DNA from: JANPLG01 sp964609085
GTDB lineage: Bacteria; Armatimonadota; SYMT01
Assembly: GCA_964609085.1 (NCBI GenBank)
Contig: CAZSRZ010000006.1
Span: 17,862 to 81,861 of the forward strand
Reading direction: 5' to 3'
Length of the DNA stretch: 64,000 bases
Positions 33,918-42,716 of this stretch are shown here, in pieces; position 1 is the first letter of the stretch, and the number at the start of each line of letters is the position of its first letter. Under the pieces are notes generated by a model. That model did no database searches. It was not told where the DNA came from and was given only the letters and a program-made list of their open reading frames with translations. A program made the position numbers and the translations under genes.

Positions 33918-35521
33918 CGTGCCGCCCCCTTCCCATCAGCGGCATGGGGCTGGTAGGGATTCTCGACCGGGCCACGCGGCTTGACGTAGGTGTCCGGCTT
34001 CTGGCCCTCGCGTTCGGCCCACGCGACGAACGTGAGCGCCTTGGCGCCGGACAGGTCCGGGTTTGCCCTCACGTAGGCATCGAAGGCGGCGCGGGTGGTG
34101 AACGCCCGTGACCACATATCGCAGCCCGCGTGGCTGGCCTCGCTTTCCAGGAAGACCACGCCGGGTGTTGTGGTCTTCAGGTTCCCCTGCTCATCTGAGG
34201 TCACCACCACGGTGCGGTACGGGTCCTCGGTGGGGATCCGCAGGAGGGCGCGGCCCTTCGTTTCGGCGGCCATGTCGCGCGCGCAGAGCGGGCACCGCAC
34301 TCGCATCGACCAACCATCGGCGGTCACGGTGGGGTTGCGCCACCAGTCGCCCCCGTCCCAGAGGGGCATCGAGCAGTGGTGGCAGTCCGCCATGCTCATC
34401 CAACCCATGGACGGCATCCACATCAGATCCGGGGTCATCCCTTTCATCATCCCCATCCCCGGCATGCCGACGAAGTGCCGATGGTCGTGAACTCCGGGGG
34501 CGCCCGCGGGTTGTGCGGACTCGCCCGGTTTCTCACCGCGGTGGGCTGCGGCGGAAACCTCCCAGATTGCCAGCCGGATCTGCTCTTCCTTCCGGGGATC
34601 GGACAGCTCCGGGGAAGCCAGGATGTCGTTCACCATGTCGTGCAGCATGTGCAGGTTGTCGAAGGCGTTGGCGATGTGCGGGAAGCGTGCCGCGAAGATA
34701 GGGCTGACCTCGGCGAACATCGGCATGAAGGGTCGATCGGTCCGGTACAGCTCCACCCGCCGGTACTGGTCGCCGACCAGGGCATAGGCAGCCTTCTGGT
34801 CCTCGGAGGAGGTCCGGAAGAGCACGTCGTACATCGCGCCCTGCAGCCAGTGGTAGCCCCAGAACAGCCCGTTGACCTTCGGATAGGTTCGTCGAAACTT
34901 CCCGCTGTACGGCCGGCTGTCCAGGTGTTCCATGTTCATGGGAAGCGGCGTGATGGCGTACGGCACGCTTTCAAAGTAGTACTTCCAGAGCCGCTCGATC
35001 TCCCGGTCCTTCTCGGCGTGGGTGAGCCGGCGCGACGCCAGCACGTCCACGGTCTGCGCGTGCAGAACATGGGTCCAGTCGAATACCTGCTCCAGCACGC
35101 CGTACTTGCGGCCGAATGTGGGGGCGATGGCCGCCTCGTCCGGCATGAATCGGGGCGGATTCTTCAGCACGCGGTCAATTCGGCCGAAGGTCGTCGTTTC
35201 CAGCCGAGCGGCTTTCCCGGTCACAAGGTCCTCGTAGGCCATAGCGTGCCCCACCGCCACGGCGTTCAAGTCCCGCGCCAGGGGCTCGTTGTTGTAGACG
35301 GCGAAGTTGTAGGCACCCCGCCGGTAGAAGAGATGATTCTGCTGGGTATTGGTCAGCCAGCCCGGGAGCCCACCGGGGTCGCGAGGTAGTTCCCCAGAAG
35401 GCATGCGGGGCGCGTCGCCATGACCAGAATGGCCGTCCGGCCGGGGCTGGGCCCCGGTCGGACGGGCTGCTGGTGGCAGGCTGATCAACAGCAGCGCGGA
35501 CACGATCCAGGCCTTGTTCAT
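33908..35521 (-). CDS. Exported Met/His-rich protein with NosL-like C-terminal domain
   Basis: A 537-residue protein from the ATG at 35521, which opens a signal peptide (IVSALLLISLPPAARPTGA). The N-terminal two thirds are helical and unknown. Residues about 355-410 are packed with Met and His (GMPGMGMMKGM, MADCHHCSM). The last 130 residues, from RCPLCARD through GVVFLESEASHAGC and FTTRAAFDAYVRANP, align with the product of the preceding gene (35536-36033). A periplasmic metal store or transfer protein is likely by composition; no family was recognised. Confidence 0.7.
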   Translation of the reverse strand: MNKAWIVSALLLISLPPAARPTGAQPRPDGHSGHGDAPRMPSGELPRDPGGLPGWLTNTQQNHLFYRRGAYNFAVYNNEPLARDLNAVAVGHAMAYEDLVTGKAARLETTTFGRIDRVLKNPPRFMPDEAAIAPTFGRKYGVLEQVFDWTHVLHAQTVDVLASRRLTHAEKDREIERLWKYYFESVPYAITPLPMNMEHLDSRPYSGKFRRTYPKVNGLFWGYHWLQGAMYDVLFRTSSEDQKAAYALVGDQYRRVELYRTDRPFMPMFAEVSPIFAARFPHIANAFDNLHMLHDMVNDILASPELSDPRKEEQIRLAIWEVSAAAHRGEKPGESAQPAGAPGVHDHRHFVGMPGMGMMKGMTPDLMWMPSMGWMSMADCHHCSMPLWDGGDWWRNPTVTADGWSMRVRCPLCARDMAAETKGRALLRIPTEDPYRTVVVTSDEQGNLKTTTPGVVFLESEASHAGCDMWSRAFTTRAAFDAYVRANPDLSGAKALTFVAWAEREGQKPDTYVKPRGPVENPYQPHAADGKGAARCP

Positions 35522-35535
35522 GGGTGCCACGTCGA

Positions 35536-36033
35536 TCAGCGAGCGGGAGTGGCCAGAGCCACCATCTCGGCCAGAGTGAGCGGCTTCGCGTCGGCAAGCA
35601 ACTCGTGATTCGCGTGGATCCACTTCTCGAAAGCAGACCGGGTGGTCAACGCTCGGTAGCCGAGCTGGCAGCTTCGGTGGTTCACTTTTTGCCCCACGAA
35701 GACGGCGCCCTCGGGTGAGGCGGTCCACTTGCCGTCCTTGCGCGCAAGGGTCACGGGCTTTCCCTTCAGCTCGGAGGGCGCGAGGATCGTGATGTCGCCC
35801 GTGTAGCTCTTCGAGTCCTGGAGCGCACAGAAAACACAGCGGTACTCGATCCGCTTCCGGCCACTCTTGAGGGCGACCTCATTGTCGAGCCGATCCGTGT
35901 CCTGCACCACATCCAACTTGCAGACAGGGCACTTCGCCTCGTGAGCCCTGGCCGTATCGAGCCTCGGTCCGGCGACCGCGATCGCCGCCAGTATGCCGGC
36001 GATGATCCATCGCCGCGAGATTATGGCATGCAT
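35536..36033 (-). CDS. Exported NosL-like Cys-containing protein
   Basis: A 165-residue protein with a signal peptide (IIAGILAAIAVAGPRLDTARA). It has CPVCKLDVV (about 35-43), RCVFCALQDS (about 66-75), then GDITILAPSE, GAVFVGQKVNHRSC and LTTRSAFEKWIHANH. The order of Cys pairs, strands and an AF-containing helix resembles NosL-type copper-binding lipoproteins, though there is no lipobox and no nos gene nearby. It shares its C-terminal half with the next gene. Copper binding is inferred. Confidence 0.65.
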   Translation of the reverse strand: MHAIISRRWIIAGILAAIAVAGPRLDTARAHEAKCPVCKLDVVQDTDRLDNEVALKSGRKRIEYRCVFCALQDSKSYTGDITILAPSELKGKPVTLARKDGKWTASPEGAVFVGQKVNHRSCQLGYRALTTRSAFEKWIHANHELLADAKPLTLAEMVALATPAR

Positions 36034-36201
36034 TGCAAACTCCTCTGGGCGCCCTTGCGGGGGCGGGGATTGAGTGTCGCCGTCGGCGTCCCGGTTGGGG
36101 GACGCACGGCATTCATCCGGGTGCCGTTGGGGGACGGGCGGCCGACCGTCACGGACGGATCGACCAGGGCGATCCGCCGGAGGCGGGGTAACTCCGTCCC
36201 G

Positions 36202-36678
36202 TTAGTGGGTGACGGCGGTCGGAGGGGCGCGCGACCGATCAGCGCCGCGCTGGGGCGGTCGCAGAGGCCCGGAAGCCGGCTGAGGCAACCGCAAGCCGCC
36301 CGTAGGCAGGATCAGGAGACGATCCGCGGTAGGCAGCAGGGCCGGGCTTGCCGCGAGGGGCCTCGCCGCCGGTTTGGGCTCCGTGGCCACCGGGGCAGAA
36401 GGCGTCTCGACCGTGCACGTGCACGAGGCCGAGGCCAGTGACCGGCCGGTGTGATGGGTCGGCGAGACGGCCTCGGAGCCGGATCGGCAACAACAGGTCG
36501 CTTCGCCGGACATCCCGCAGGCCCTGGGCGCCTGAGGCTGGGCAGAACTCGCCGCCGTTGCCGTCGGTGCAGTGGAGCTCCCGCAGGCGACCGCCATCCC
36601 GGGAAGGCCAGTGGCGAACGCCACCGCCAGGGCCGTGGGAAGGGCCATCCAGATTCTGTTGCGCCGCAGGAGTTTCAT
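36202..36678 (-). CDS. Small exported Cys-rich protein, first gene of the metal operon
   Basis: A 158-residue protein with a signal peptide (MALPTALAVAFATGLPGMAVA). The middle has ACGSS, ACGMSGEATCCCRSG, HHTGR and ASCTCTVE, eight Cys in about 55 residues. The Pro/Leu/Arg-rich tail has low complexity. It begins about 35 bases after a promoter whose spacer contains a CsoR-like palindrome, so it would be the first product made on induction. A metal sponge is plausible. A 168-base gap, with no clear terminator, separates it from the NosL-like gene. Confidence 0.6.
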   Translation of the reverse strand: MKLLRRNRIWMALPTALAVAFATGLPGMAVACGSSTAPTATAASSAQPQAPRACGMSGEATCCCRSGSEAVSPTHHTGRSLASASCTCTVETPSAPVATEPKPAARPLAASPALLPTADRLLILPTGGLRLPQPASGPLRPPQRGADRSRAPPTAVTH

Positions 36679-36716
36679 GAAGGTTGCGCCTGTCCGTGAA
36701 CAGGTCGTTGTCGAGG

Positions 36717-36745
36717 AGTATATACCCCTAGGGGGTAGAGATCAA
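36717..36745 (-). promoter_or_regulatory. Promoter with CsoR-like operator in its spacer, metal efflux operon
   Basis: On the minus strand TTGATC (36740-36745), a 17-base spacer and TATACT (36717-36722). The spacer is filled by the near-palindrome TACCCCTAGGGGGTA (36723-36737). G/C-rich pseudo-palindromes of this kind are bound by CsoR-family copper repressors, which release on Cu(I). No csoR gene is in the window. Confidence 0.72.
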
Positions 36746-36764
36746 CCACCGGCTGATCCCGATT

Positions 36765-39383
36765 TCACATGGACAAGGACCCGGTGGATGCACTGACGTT
36801 CCGGTTGTCGGCGTGGGTTTGTTGGGCAGGGACGTCGCCCGTTCGCGCGGACTGGGACCGAAACCCTCGCAGTCGCAGGCTGTTGGTCACCACCGAGATG
36901 CTGGAGAGAGCCATGGCCGCACTGGCGATGATCGGGGACAGAGTGATGCCGAAGACCGGGTAAAGCGCCCCTGCCGCTATCGGGATGCCCAGGACGTTGT
37001 AGAGGAAGGCGAAGAAGAGATTCTGGCGGATCGTGCGCATCGTGGCCCGTGAGAGCCGGATCGCCGCGACCACGCCCGTCAGTTCGCCGCTCACCAGGGT
37101 GATATCCGACGCTTCCATGGCGACATCGGTGCCTGTTCCGATGGCGATCCCGACATCAGCCTGCGCCAGGGCCGGGGCGTCGTTGATGCCGTCGCCGACC
37201 ATGCCCACCACGTGGCCTGCCTCCTGGAGCATCCGAACCTGTGCCACCTTCTGCTCCGGCAGCACCTCGGCGACGACGCGGTCGACGCCTACCTGCCGGC
37301 CGACCGCCTCAGCGGTGCGCAGATTGTCTCCGGTGACCATAACCACCAGCAGTCCGGCTTCGCGGAGAGCGGCCACCGCCGCGGCTGACCGGGCCTTCAC
37401 CCGATCCGCAACGGCGATCACCCCGGCCGCCCGACCGTCCACGGCAGCCAGCATCGGTGTCTTCCCATCTTCGGAGAGCCGGTCCATGCTCTCCAGCAGC
37501 GGCGTCGGGTCGATGCCGCGCTCATCCAACAATCGCCGATTGCCGACGAGCACGGTGCGGCCGTCGACGGTCGCTTCCAGCCCGCGCCCGGTCAGCGAGT
37601 TGAAGGAGGATGCCTGGCTGGGGCTGAGGCCCCGAACCTCGGCGGCCCTGACGATCGCCTCCCCGAGCGGATGCTCCGAGGACTTCTCGGCACCAGCAAT
37701 CAACCCCAGGAGTTCCGCCTCGTCCCATCCGTCAGTAGGTATGACATCGGTCAGTTCCGGTCGCCCTTCGGTGATCGTGCCGGTCTTGTCCAGGATCAGG
37801 GCGGTGATCTTGTGCGCTGTCTCCAGGCTTTCACCCCCACGGATCAAGATGCCGTTTTCGGCACCGCGGCCGGTGCCGACCATCACCGCGGTCGGCGTCG
37901 CCAGGCCCAGAGCGCAGGGGCACGCGATGATGAGCACCGAGACGAAGGCGATCAGAGCCTGCTGAAGCCGCGTTTCCACCGGGGCCAGCGTCATCCAGAG
38001 GAAGAACGCGACGACGGCGATCCCCAGCACCCCCGGCACAAAGACACCGCTGATGACGTCCGCCAATCTCTGGATCGGAGCCTTGCTGCCCTGAGCCTCC
38101 TGCACCAGCTTGATGATCTGCTGCAGAGCAGTCTCCTTGCCCACCTTCGTCGCTTCGAGCCGGAAGGCGCCGGTTCGGTTAATGGTGGCACCGAAGACCT
38201 CATCCCCCGGGGCCTTCTCCACCGGTAGGCTCTCGCCGGTCAACATCGACTCATCCACCGCGCTCCCGCCGAACCGGACGACCCCGTCCACGGGGATCTT
38301 CTCGCCTGGTCGGACCAGCACCAGATCTCCGGCGGCCACATCCTCGACGGGGATCTCGAGCTCCGCCCCATCACGCAGCACATGGGCGGTCCGCGGTTGG
38401 AGCCCGATCAGGCGACGAATCGCGTCGCCCGCTCGAGCCTTTGCACCGGCCTCCAGCATCCTGCCGACCAGGATCAAGGCGATGATCACGGCTGCTGCCT
38501 CAAAGTAGACGGGTGCCATTACCGGGCCGTGGCCGCCGCCGTGAGCGTGGGTGGGAACGACGAGCCCGGGAAAGAGGGTCGCGATGACGCTGAAAACGAA
38601 TGCGGCCCCGGTGCCCATGGCGATCAGGGTGTTCATGTCCGCCGAGCGGTGCCAGAGGGCACTCCAGGCACCACGGAAAAACGGTGCTCCTGCATAGGCG
38701 AGGACGGGCGTCGTGAGCAACATCTGGACCCAGTGGTTGCCGGGGAAATCCAGGTGCAGCATGGCGAGGACCGTCACAGGCAACCCGAAGACCAGAGCGA
38801 CCCAGAAGCGGCGGCGGAGGTCCGCGTACTCTCGCTCACGGGCAACCCGTTCCCAATCCTCATCGCCAACGCCCGCCGCCTCCGCCTCGATGGGCGTGGG
38901 CGGTTCCAGCGCGTGTCCCTCGCTGACGAGGGCCTGCCGTACCGCGTCCGGCTCCGTGAGGCCGGGGAAATACTCGACCACCAGAACCTGGTTGGCCTCG
39001 TCAAGGGCGGCACTCACCACGCCGCGCAGTCGAGCAGCCGTCTCGACAACCCCCGTAGCCTGCTCCGCGCCTGCCGGGGTCAACCGAATCCGAGCCTCAG
39101 CCGTACCGGCCGTACCATAGCCCGCCCGCCGGATGGCACCGACCAGCAGCCCGGTGTTCGTCTCCGTCGGCTGATAGGCGATCGTCGCCTGGTGGGCAGC
39201 GAAGTTCACCCCGGCCTCGGTCACGCCGGGAGTGCGGCGGAGCACCTTCTCGATACGGGCAGCGCACGCCGCACAACTCATCCCCGTCACTGGAACCGTG
39301 ATCTGCTCGTCCGCCGTCCCCTCGGGGCCAGCCGTCGGACCGGATTGGCCCTCGCGGACCACTGACCCCATTGAGCCTGCCAT
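36765..39383 (-). CDS. copA: Copper-translocating P1B-type ATPase
   Basis: Exports Cu(I) or Ag(I) from the cytoplasm. The 872 residues have an N-terminal heavy-metal-associated domain with GMSCAACAARIEKVLRRTPGV, eight membrane segments with the CPC triad in IIACPCALGLATPTA, the actuator motif, phosphorylation site DKTGTITEG, HP in SSEHPLGEAIV, and VGDGINDAPALAQADVGIAIG. TM7/TM8 residues include NLFFAFLYNVLGIPIAAG and MALSSISVVTNSLRLR, the pattern of Cu(I) pumps. The ATG at 39383 follows GAGGTGAG. Its promoter and the downstream operon's promoter share the same type of operator. Confidence 0.95.
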   Translation of the reverse strand: MAGSMGSVVREGQSGPTAGPEGTADEQITVPVTGMSCAACAARIEKVLRRTPGVTEAGVNFAAHQATIAYQPTETNTGLLVGAIRRAGYGTAGTAEARIRLTPAGAEQATGVVETAARLRGVVSAALDEANQVLVVEYFPGLTEPDAVRQALVSEGHALEPPTPIEAEAAGVGDEDWERVAREREYADLRRRFWVALVFGLPVTVLAMLHLDFPGNHWVQMLLTTPVLAYAGAPFFRGAWSALWHRSADMNTLIAMGTGAAFVFSVIATLFPGLVVPTHAHGGGHGPVMAPVYFEAAAVIIALILVGRMLEAGAKARAGDAIRRLIGLQPRTAHVLRDGAELEIPVEDVAAGDLVLVRPGEKIPVDGVVRFGGSAVDESMLTGESLPVEKAPGDEVFGATINRTGAFRLEATKVGKETALQQIIKLVQEAQGSKAPIQRLADVISGVFVPGVLGIAVVAFFLWMTLAPVETRLQQALIAFVSVLIIACPCALGLATPTAVMVGTGRGAENGILIRGGESLETAHKITALILDKTGTITEGRPELTDVIPTDGWDEAELLGLIAGAEKSSEHPLGEAIVRAAEVRGLSPSQASSFNSLTGRGLEATVDGRTVLVGNRRLLDERGIDPTPLLESMDRLSEDGKTPMLAAVDGRAAGVIAVADRVKARSAAAVAALREAGLLVVMVTGDNLRTAEAVGRQVGVDRVVAEVLPEQKVAQVRMLQEAGHVVGMVGDGINDAPALAQADVGIAIGTGTDVAMEASDITLVSGELTGVVAAIRLSRATMRTIRQNLFFAFLYNVLGIPIAAGALYPVFGITLSPIIASAAMALSSISVVTNSLRLRGFRSQSARTGDVPAQQTHADNRNVSASTGSLSM

Positions 39384-39430
39384 CGCACTCACCTCGTCTC
39401 CCCTCCGAGCGCCTGTCGGCCGGATGTCCA

Positions 39431-39447
39431 ATACCCTATGGGGGTAT
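39431..39447. promoter_or_regulatory. Second CsoR-like palindrome, copA leader
   Basis: ATACCC-TATGG-GGGTAT, perfect six-base arms, centred about 17 bases downstream of the predicted copA transcription start. It would act as a second operator under the same repressor. Confidence 0.65.
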
Positions 39448-39462
39448 ACCAGCGCCAACACT

Positions 39463-39492
39463 TTTATACCCCCTACGGGTATGACCTGTCAA
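39463..39492 (-). promoter_or_regulatory. copA promoter with CsoR-like operator in its spacer
   Basis: On the minus strand TTGACA (39487-39492), an 18-base spacer and TATAAA (39463-39468). The spacer holds ATACCC-CCTAC-GGGTAT (39466-39482, overlapping the -10). Same architecture as the promoter at 36717-36745. Confidence 0.75.
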
Positions 39493-39538
39493 CCTGGACG
39501 GTCCACGGTTCCGCTGCCCAGCCGCCGCGCCCAACCCC

Positions 39539-39770
39539 CGACAAACGGGAGCCTCCCCGGGAGCCATCCTGGGTGCGAGGGCGACCCGCCCGCATGGGCC
39601 GCGGTGACCGCGCCCAACCCCCGACAAACGGGAGCCTCCCCGGGAGCCATCCTGGGTGCGCGGGCGTCCCGCCCGCATGGGCCGCCGTGGCCGAACCCGA
39701 CCACCGACAAACGGGCACATCCCTGGGAGCCATCCTGGGTGCGCGATCATCCCGCCCACATGGGCCCGCC
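39539..39770. repeat. Three tandem 83-bp intergenic repeats
   Basis: Units start with CGACAAACGGG at 39539, 39622 and 39705, an exact 83-base period; the third is shorter and more diverged. Each contains GGGAGCCATCCTGGGTGCG and a CCCGCCC-ATGGGCC segment. They lie between the copA promoter and the stop of the HD-GYP gene. No coding function is seen. The 14-mer at 39662-39675 also occurs at 15706. Confidence 0.92.
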
Positions 39771-39811
39771 CCGTCCGCTGCCGCAACTGCCGTCGCGTAC
39801 CGGCTGTGGCT

Positions 39812-42292
39812 CTAGCCCAGGTTCCGCTTCGGGGAGTCGTCCGGCCCGTAGCCGGGAATCGGCACCGGAGGATGTTCGAGATCGAACACCCGTGGCGTGC
39901 CCATCTCAACCATCCGCCTGGCGGCGGCCTCGAGGAGCGACTTGCCGTTGGCGCCGTCCGCAGGGTAGGCAGCCAGGCCGTAAACCACCTGCGACTGCGT
40001 CCCCGCGTGGGAGCGCGTGCGACAGTGGGCCACGATACGATCCGAGATCACCGCCGCGTCGATCTGGTTGCAGCGAGGGAGGACCACCGCAAAGTCGCCG
40101 TCAGCGGTGTGCGCCACAAAATCTCCCTCGCGGAGGGCGTCCCGTAGGTGGGCGGCGAGGCCCGTGCGGCTTCGCCGGAGCGACTCCTCCGTGTGCCGCG
40201 AGGTCGCCGATTCCCCGATCACCAACACGGCGAACTCTTCTTCCCGCGTCTGGGCGATGGTGACCTGCGAGTGAAGGAACTGGAGCAGGTTCACGCAGCT
40301 CGGGAGGCCCGTGACCGGATCGTTGACGAAGGCCCGAGACTGCGCCTCCAGGACGAGGGCATACGGGTCGGACTGCGATAGGAACTGGGCCAGGAGCTGC
40401 AATCGGTCACCGTGTAGCTCCCGGTAGACACTGTAGCTGCTGTGGTAGGCCGCAAGCACGCCGAGGGTCTTGCCCCCGACAACAATGGGCGCGGCGAGCG
40501 CGCTGCTGAGCTCCAGGTTCTCGCCCGGCCGGACGCGGCGGGAGAGGTCCATCCCCGCAGCGACATTGATGACGGACCTGCCGGTGGTCGCTACATACCC
40601 GCTCATGCCTTCCCCGAGGTGAATCTCCAGCCCGTCGAAGAGCTCACGCCAGTCGCCTTCCACGCTGATCGGGGTGAGCGTCCGCCGCTCCTGGTTCACA
40701 ACATAGAGCACGAGCGTCGAGAAGGGAATGTGCGGCTTGATGGCGTCCACCAGATCAGCGGACAGCATCGGGGCGCCTCGGGATGCGATGGGGAGGGCAT
40801 TCAATTCCTGAAGGAATTCCTCCTCGGACAGGGGTTGGTCCAGTTGGGCCACTTGCAGACTCGCAACCCGCTGGGCGAGGATTTCCACCACCGAGGGCTT
40901 CTCCGCCGGCGCATCCTGGGCGAGTTGCTCGATGGCGGCATCCATCTCCGGCAGGGACTTGATGAAGATCTTGGTCAGCTCCGGGTCGAATTGTGTGCCG
41001 GCGTTGGCGCGGATCATGTCTAGCGCTTGTTCCTGCCTGACGGCCCGTCGGTACGGCCGGTCCGAGGTAAGGGCGTCGTACATGTCGACCAGCGACAGGA
41101 TGCGGGCCCCGAGCGGAATCTGCTCCCCGCACAGGCCGTCCGGATACCCGAGCCCGTCCCAGCGCTCGTGATGTCCCCGGACGATTGGCACCACGGGCCA
41201 GGGGAAGTCGACCTGCTCGAGGATCGCCACCCCCATGGCCACGTGTGACTTGATGATCTCGAACTCCGACGCCGACAGCTTGCCGCGCTTCAATAGGATC
41301 TGCTCGGGGATGCCGATCTTCCCGATGTCGTGTAGGAGCGCCGCCGCCCGGATCGCTTCCAGGTCTCCACCGGTGATGCCCAGGCGCGTGGCAACTCCCA
41401 CCGCGTACTCGCGCACGCGGTTCACGTGCTTGTGCGTGTGGGGGTCCTTCGTCTCGATGGCCATCGCCAGGCTGGCGATCATCGCCTCGTTGAGGCGATT
41501 GACCGTGCCCATGTGCTCCATGTCGGCCTTCAGCTTCTGGCTGCGGACGTTGAATGAGTAGTAGATGATGTAGCTGAGCGGCGCCAGGATTAGGATGGCG
41601 ATGCCGGGTAGTTGAAAGGGGAGCCAGCTCGTCACACAGACGACCACGGCACCGATAGAGGCGCTGGCGGCAAACCCCGGCCAGGCCCAGGCGAAGTATT
41701 CGCGGAAGGTGGCCCAGGCCTGGCGCTCTTGCGACCACGCCATGGCCACGGACATGCCGATGGCGTTCACCACGTAGAATGCCATCGGCGGTGCCGCCAG
41801 GGCTCCCCAGTTCAGGTTCTGCACCTGCAGCGGAAACTCGCCACGGAGGAGGTGGTGCACCGCGGCCATCGCCCCGATGCCCAGGATCAGGTTGGAGAGG
41901 TTGTAGAGTGCCTGGTAAGTGAGAGACTTACGAATCTGGATGTGCCAGCCTTGCTCCCCATGTCGGAGCGAAACGCCGCCGATCACACCGAAGAGGCTCA
42001 CCAGCACCGCAGCCGAAGGGCCGAGGATGAGGAACGTGTAGTAGGTGACCGTGAAGGTGAGGGTGATACAAGCCTTGCCGGCGCTCGGGTCGACGCGTGC
42101 GGCACCAGCCACCAGCCCGGCGAAGCAGAGCAACCCCAGCATTCCCCAGTCGGCAACGGGGAACGTGCTCTCCAGCCAGAAGGTCACCCCGATGGCACAG
42201 CATGCCTGGATAAGGATCCAGGCGCGAAGCTTCCTCGCCAGACGGTCAAACCGCATGGCGCCTGGGTTCCGTATGCTGCCGAGAAACTTCAT
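39812..42292 (-). CDS. Membrane HD-GYP phosphodiesterase with GAF and degenerate GGDEF-like domains
   Basis: An 826-residue signalling protein. About seven or eight membrane segments (25-245) form a sensor region. An HD-GYP domain follows with HDIGKIGIPE (His321-Asp322), HHERWDG and GYPDG (382-386), so c-di-GMP hydrolysis is expected. Residues about 500-640 look like a GAF domain (FSTLVLYVVN...GEGMSGYVATTG). The C-terminal 150 residues (PVTGLPSCVNLL...) follow the GGDEF fold, but the signature reads DGDF, so cyclase activity is unlikely. The 83-bp repeats lie just beyond its stop. Confidence 0.88.
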   Translation of the reverse strand: MKFLGSIRNPGAMRFDRLARKLRAWILIQACCAIGVTFWLESTFPVADWGMLGLLCFAGLVAGAARVDPSAGKACITLTFTVTYYTFLILGPSAAVLVSLFGVIGGVSLRHGEQGWHIQIRKSLTYQALYNLSNLILGIGAMAAVHHLLRGEFPLQVQNLNWGALAAPPMAFYVVNAIGMSVAMAWSQERQAWATFREYFAWAWPGFAASASIGAVVVCVTSWLPFQLPGIAILILAPLSYIIYYSFNVRSQKLKADMEHMGTVNRLNEAMIASLAMAIETKDPHTHKHVNRVREYAVGVATRLGITGGDLEAIRAAALLHDIGKIGIPEQILLKRGKLSASEFEIIKSHVAMGVAILEQVDFPWPVVPIVRGHHERWDGLGYPDGLCGEQIPLGARILSLVDMYDALTSDRPYRRAVRQEQALDMIRANAGTQFDPELTKIFIKSLPEMDAAIEQLAQDAPAEKPSVVEILAQRVASLQVAQLDQPLSEEEFLQELNALPIASRGAPMLSADLVDAIKPHIPFSTLVLYVVNQERRTLTPISVEGDWRELFDGLEIHLGEGMSGYVATTGRSVINVAAGMDLSRRVRPGENLELSSALAAPIVVGGKTLGVLAAYHSSYSVYRELHGDRLQLLAQFLSQSDPYALVLEAQSRAFVNDPVTGLPSCVNLLQFLHSQVTIAQTREEEFAVLVIGESATSRHTEESLRRSRTGLAAHLRDALREGDFVAHTADGDFAVVLPRCNQIDAAVISDRIVAHCRTRSHAGTQSQVVYGLAAYPADGANGKSLLEAAARRMVEMGTPRVFDLEHPPVPIPGYGPDDSPKRNLG

Positions 42293-42620
42293 GGGGCGAT
42301 CGGCTCCCCGGACTAACGGGAGCCGTGAGAGAGAGCGTAGGACGCTTGCCTGTGCGTCCGTTGTTCCCCTGCTTTAGCCCGCGATTCCTGCGTCCGGGTC
42401 CCATCGCATCCCCCACACACCTGGCCAGCAAGGCATCGGATGGAAGTGTCGCAAGAAAAACCCAACATCCAAGGGGCTGCGCGGGGAGGAGCGCCACGGT
42501 ATTTGGGAGTAGTCTCACTTACTGCTTCACGTGGCCCGTTTGCAGACGGCTCCACGTGGGAACAGAGAGTCAGGGCTGGAGAGGTCGGGGCGCCCCAACT
42601 CCCGTACAGGAGGGCACCCC
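42293..42620. other. Intergenic region upstream of the small peptide gene
   Basis: This 328-base stretch separates the divergent HD-GYP and peptide genes. Two CACGTG hexamers (near 42533 and 42562) lie about 30 bases apart. No convincing -35/-10 pair was found on the plus strand and no gene is supported. Confidence 0.5.
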
Positions 42621-42716
42621 ATGGAATACGATCTGGTCCTCGAGATCGAAGAGCTCGAGGAGCGAACTGCCCCCGCCTTCATCTGGCTTCCCCCGGATGA
42701 GGGTGTCGGCCCCTAA
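42621..42716 (+). CDS. 31-residue peptide, candidate exported or ribosomally made natural-product precursor
   Basis: GGAGGG seven bases before an ATG opens a 31-codon gene that starts MEYDLVLEIEELEERTAPAF and continues IWLPPDEGVGP. An acidic, leader-like first half (residues 1-18) is followed by a short Pro/Gly-rich tail with Ile-Trp-Leu. The ELEERTAPA segment resembles the LE-[DE]-R-x-x-P motif at the N-terminus of many planctomycete exported proteins. The next gene encodes a PqqD-like/M50 protease/HlyD fusion. No modifying enzyme such as a radical SAM protein is adjacent. Coding status rests on the ribosome binding site and context. Confidence 0.55.
   Translation: MEYDLVLEIEELEERTAPAFIWLPPDEGVGP

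Noticed and set aside
36679..39500. A local csoR, copZ or cueR gene
   Set aside because: No reading frame of suitable size or motif was found around the operators; the regulator must be elsewhere.
39539..39770. CRISPR-like array
   Set aside because: The period is 83 bases with similarity along the whole unit, no unique spacers of constant length, and no cas genes in the window.
42440..42700. 86-residue reading frame overlapping the small peptide gene
   Set aside because: No ribosome binding site and low-complexity Arg/Gly content; the 31-codon frame has the better start.
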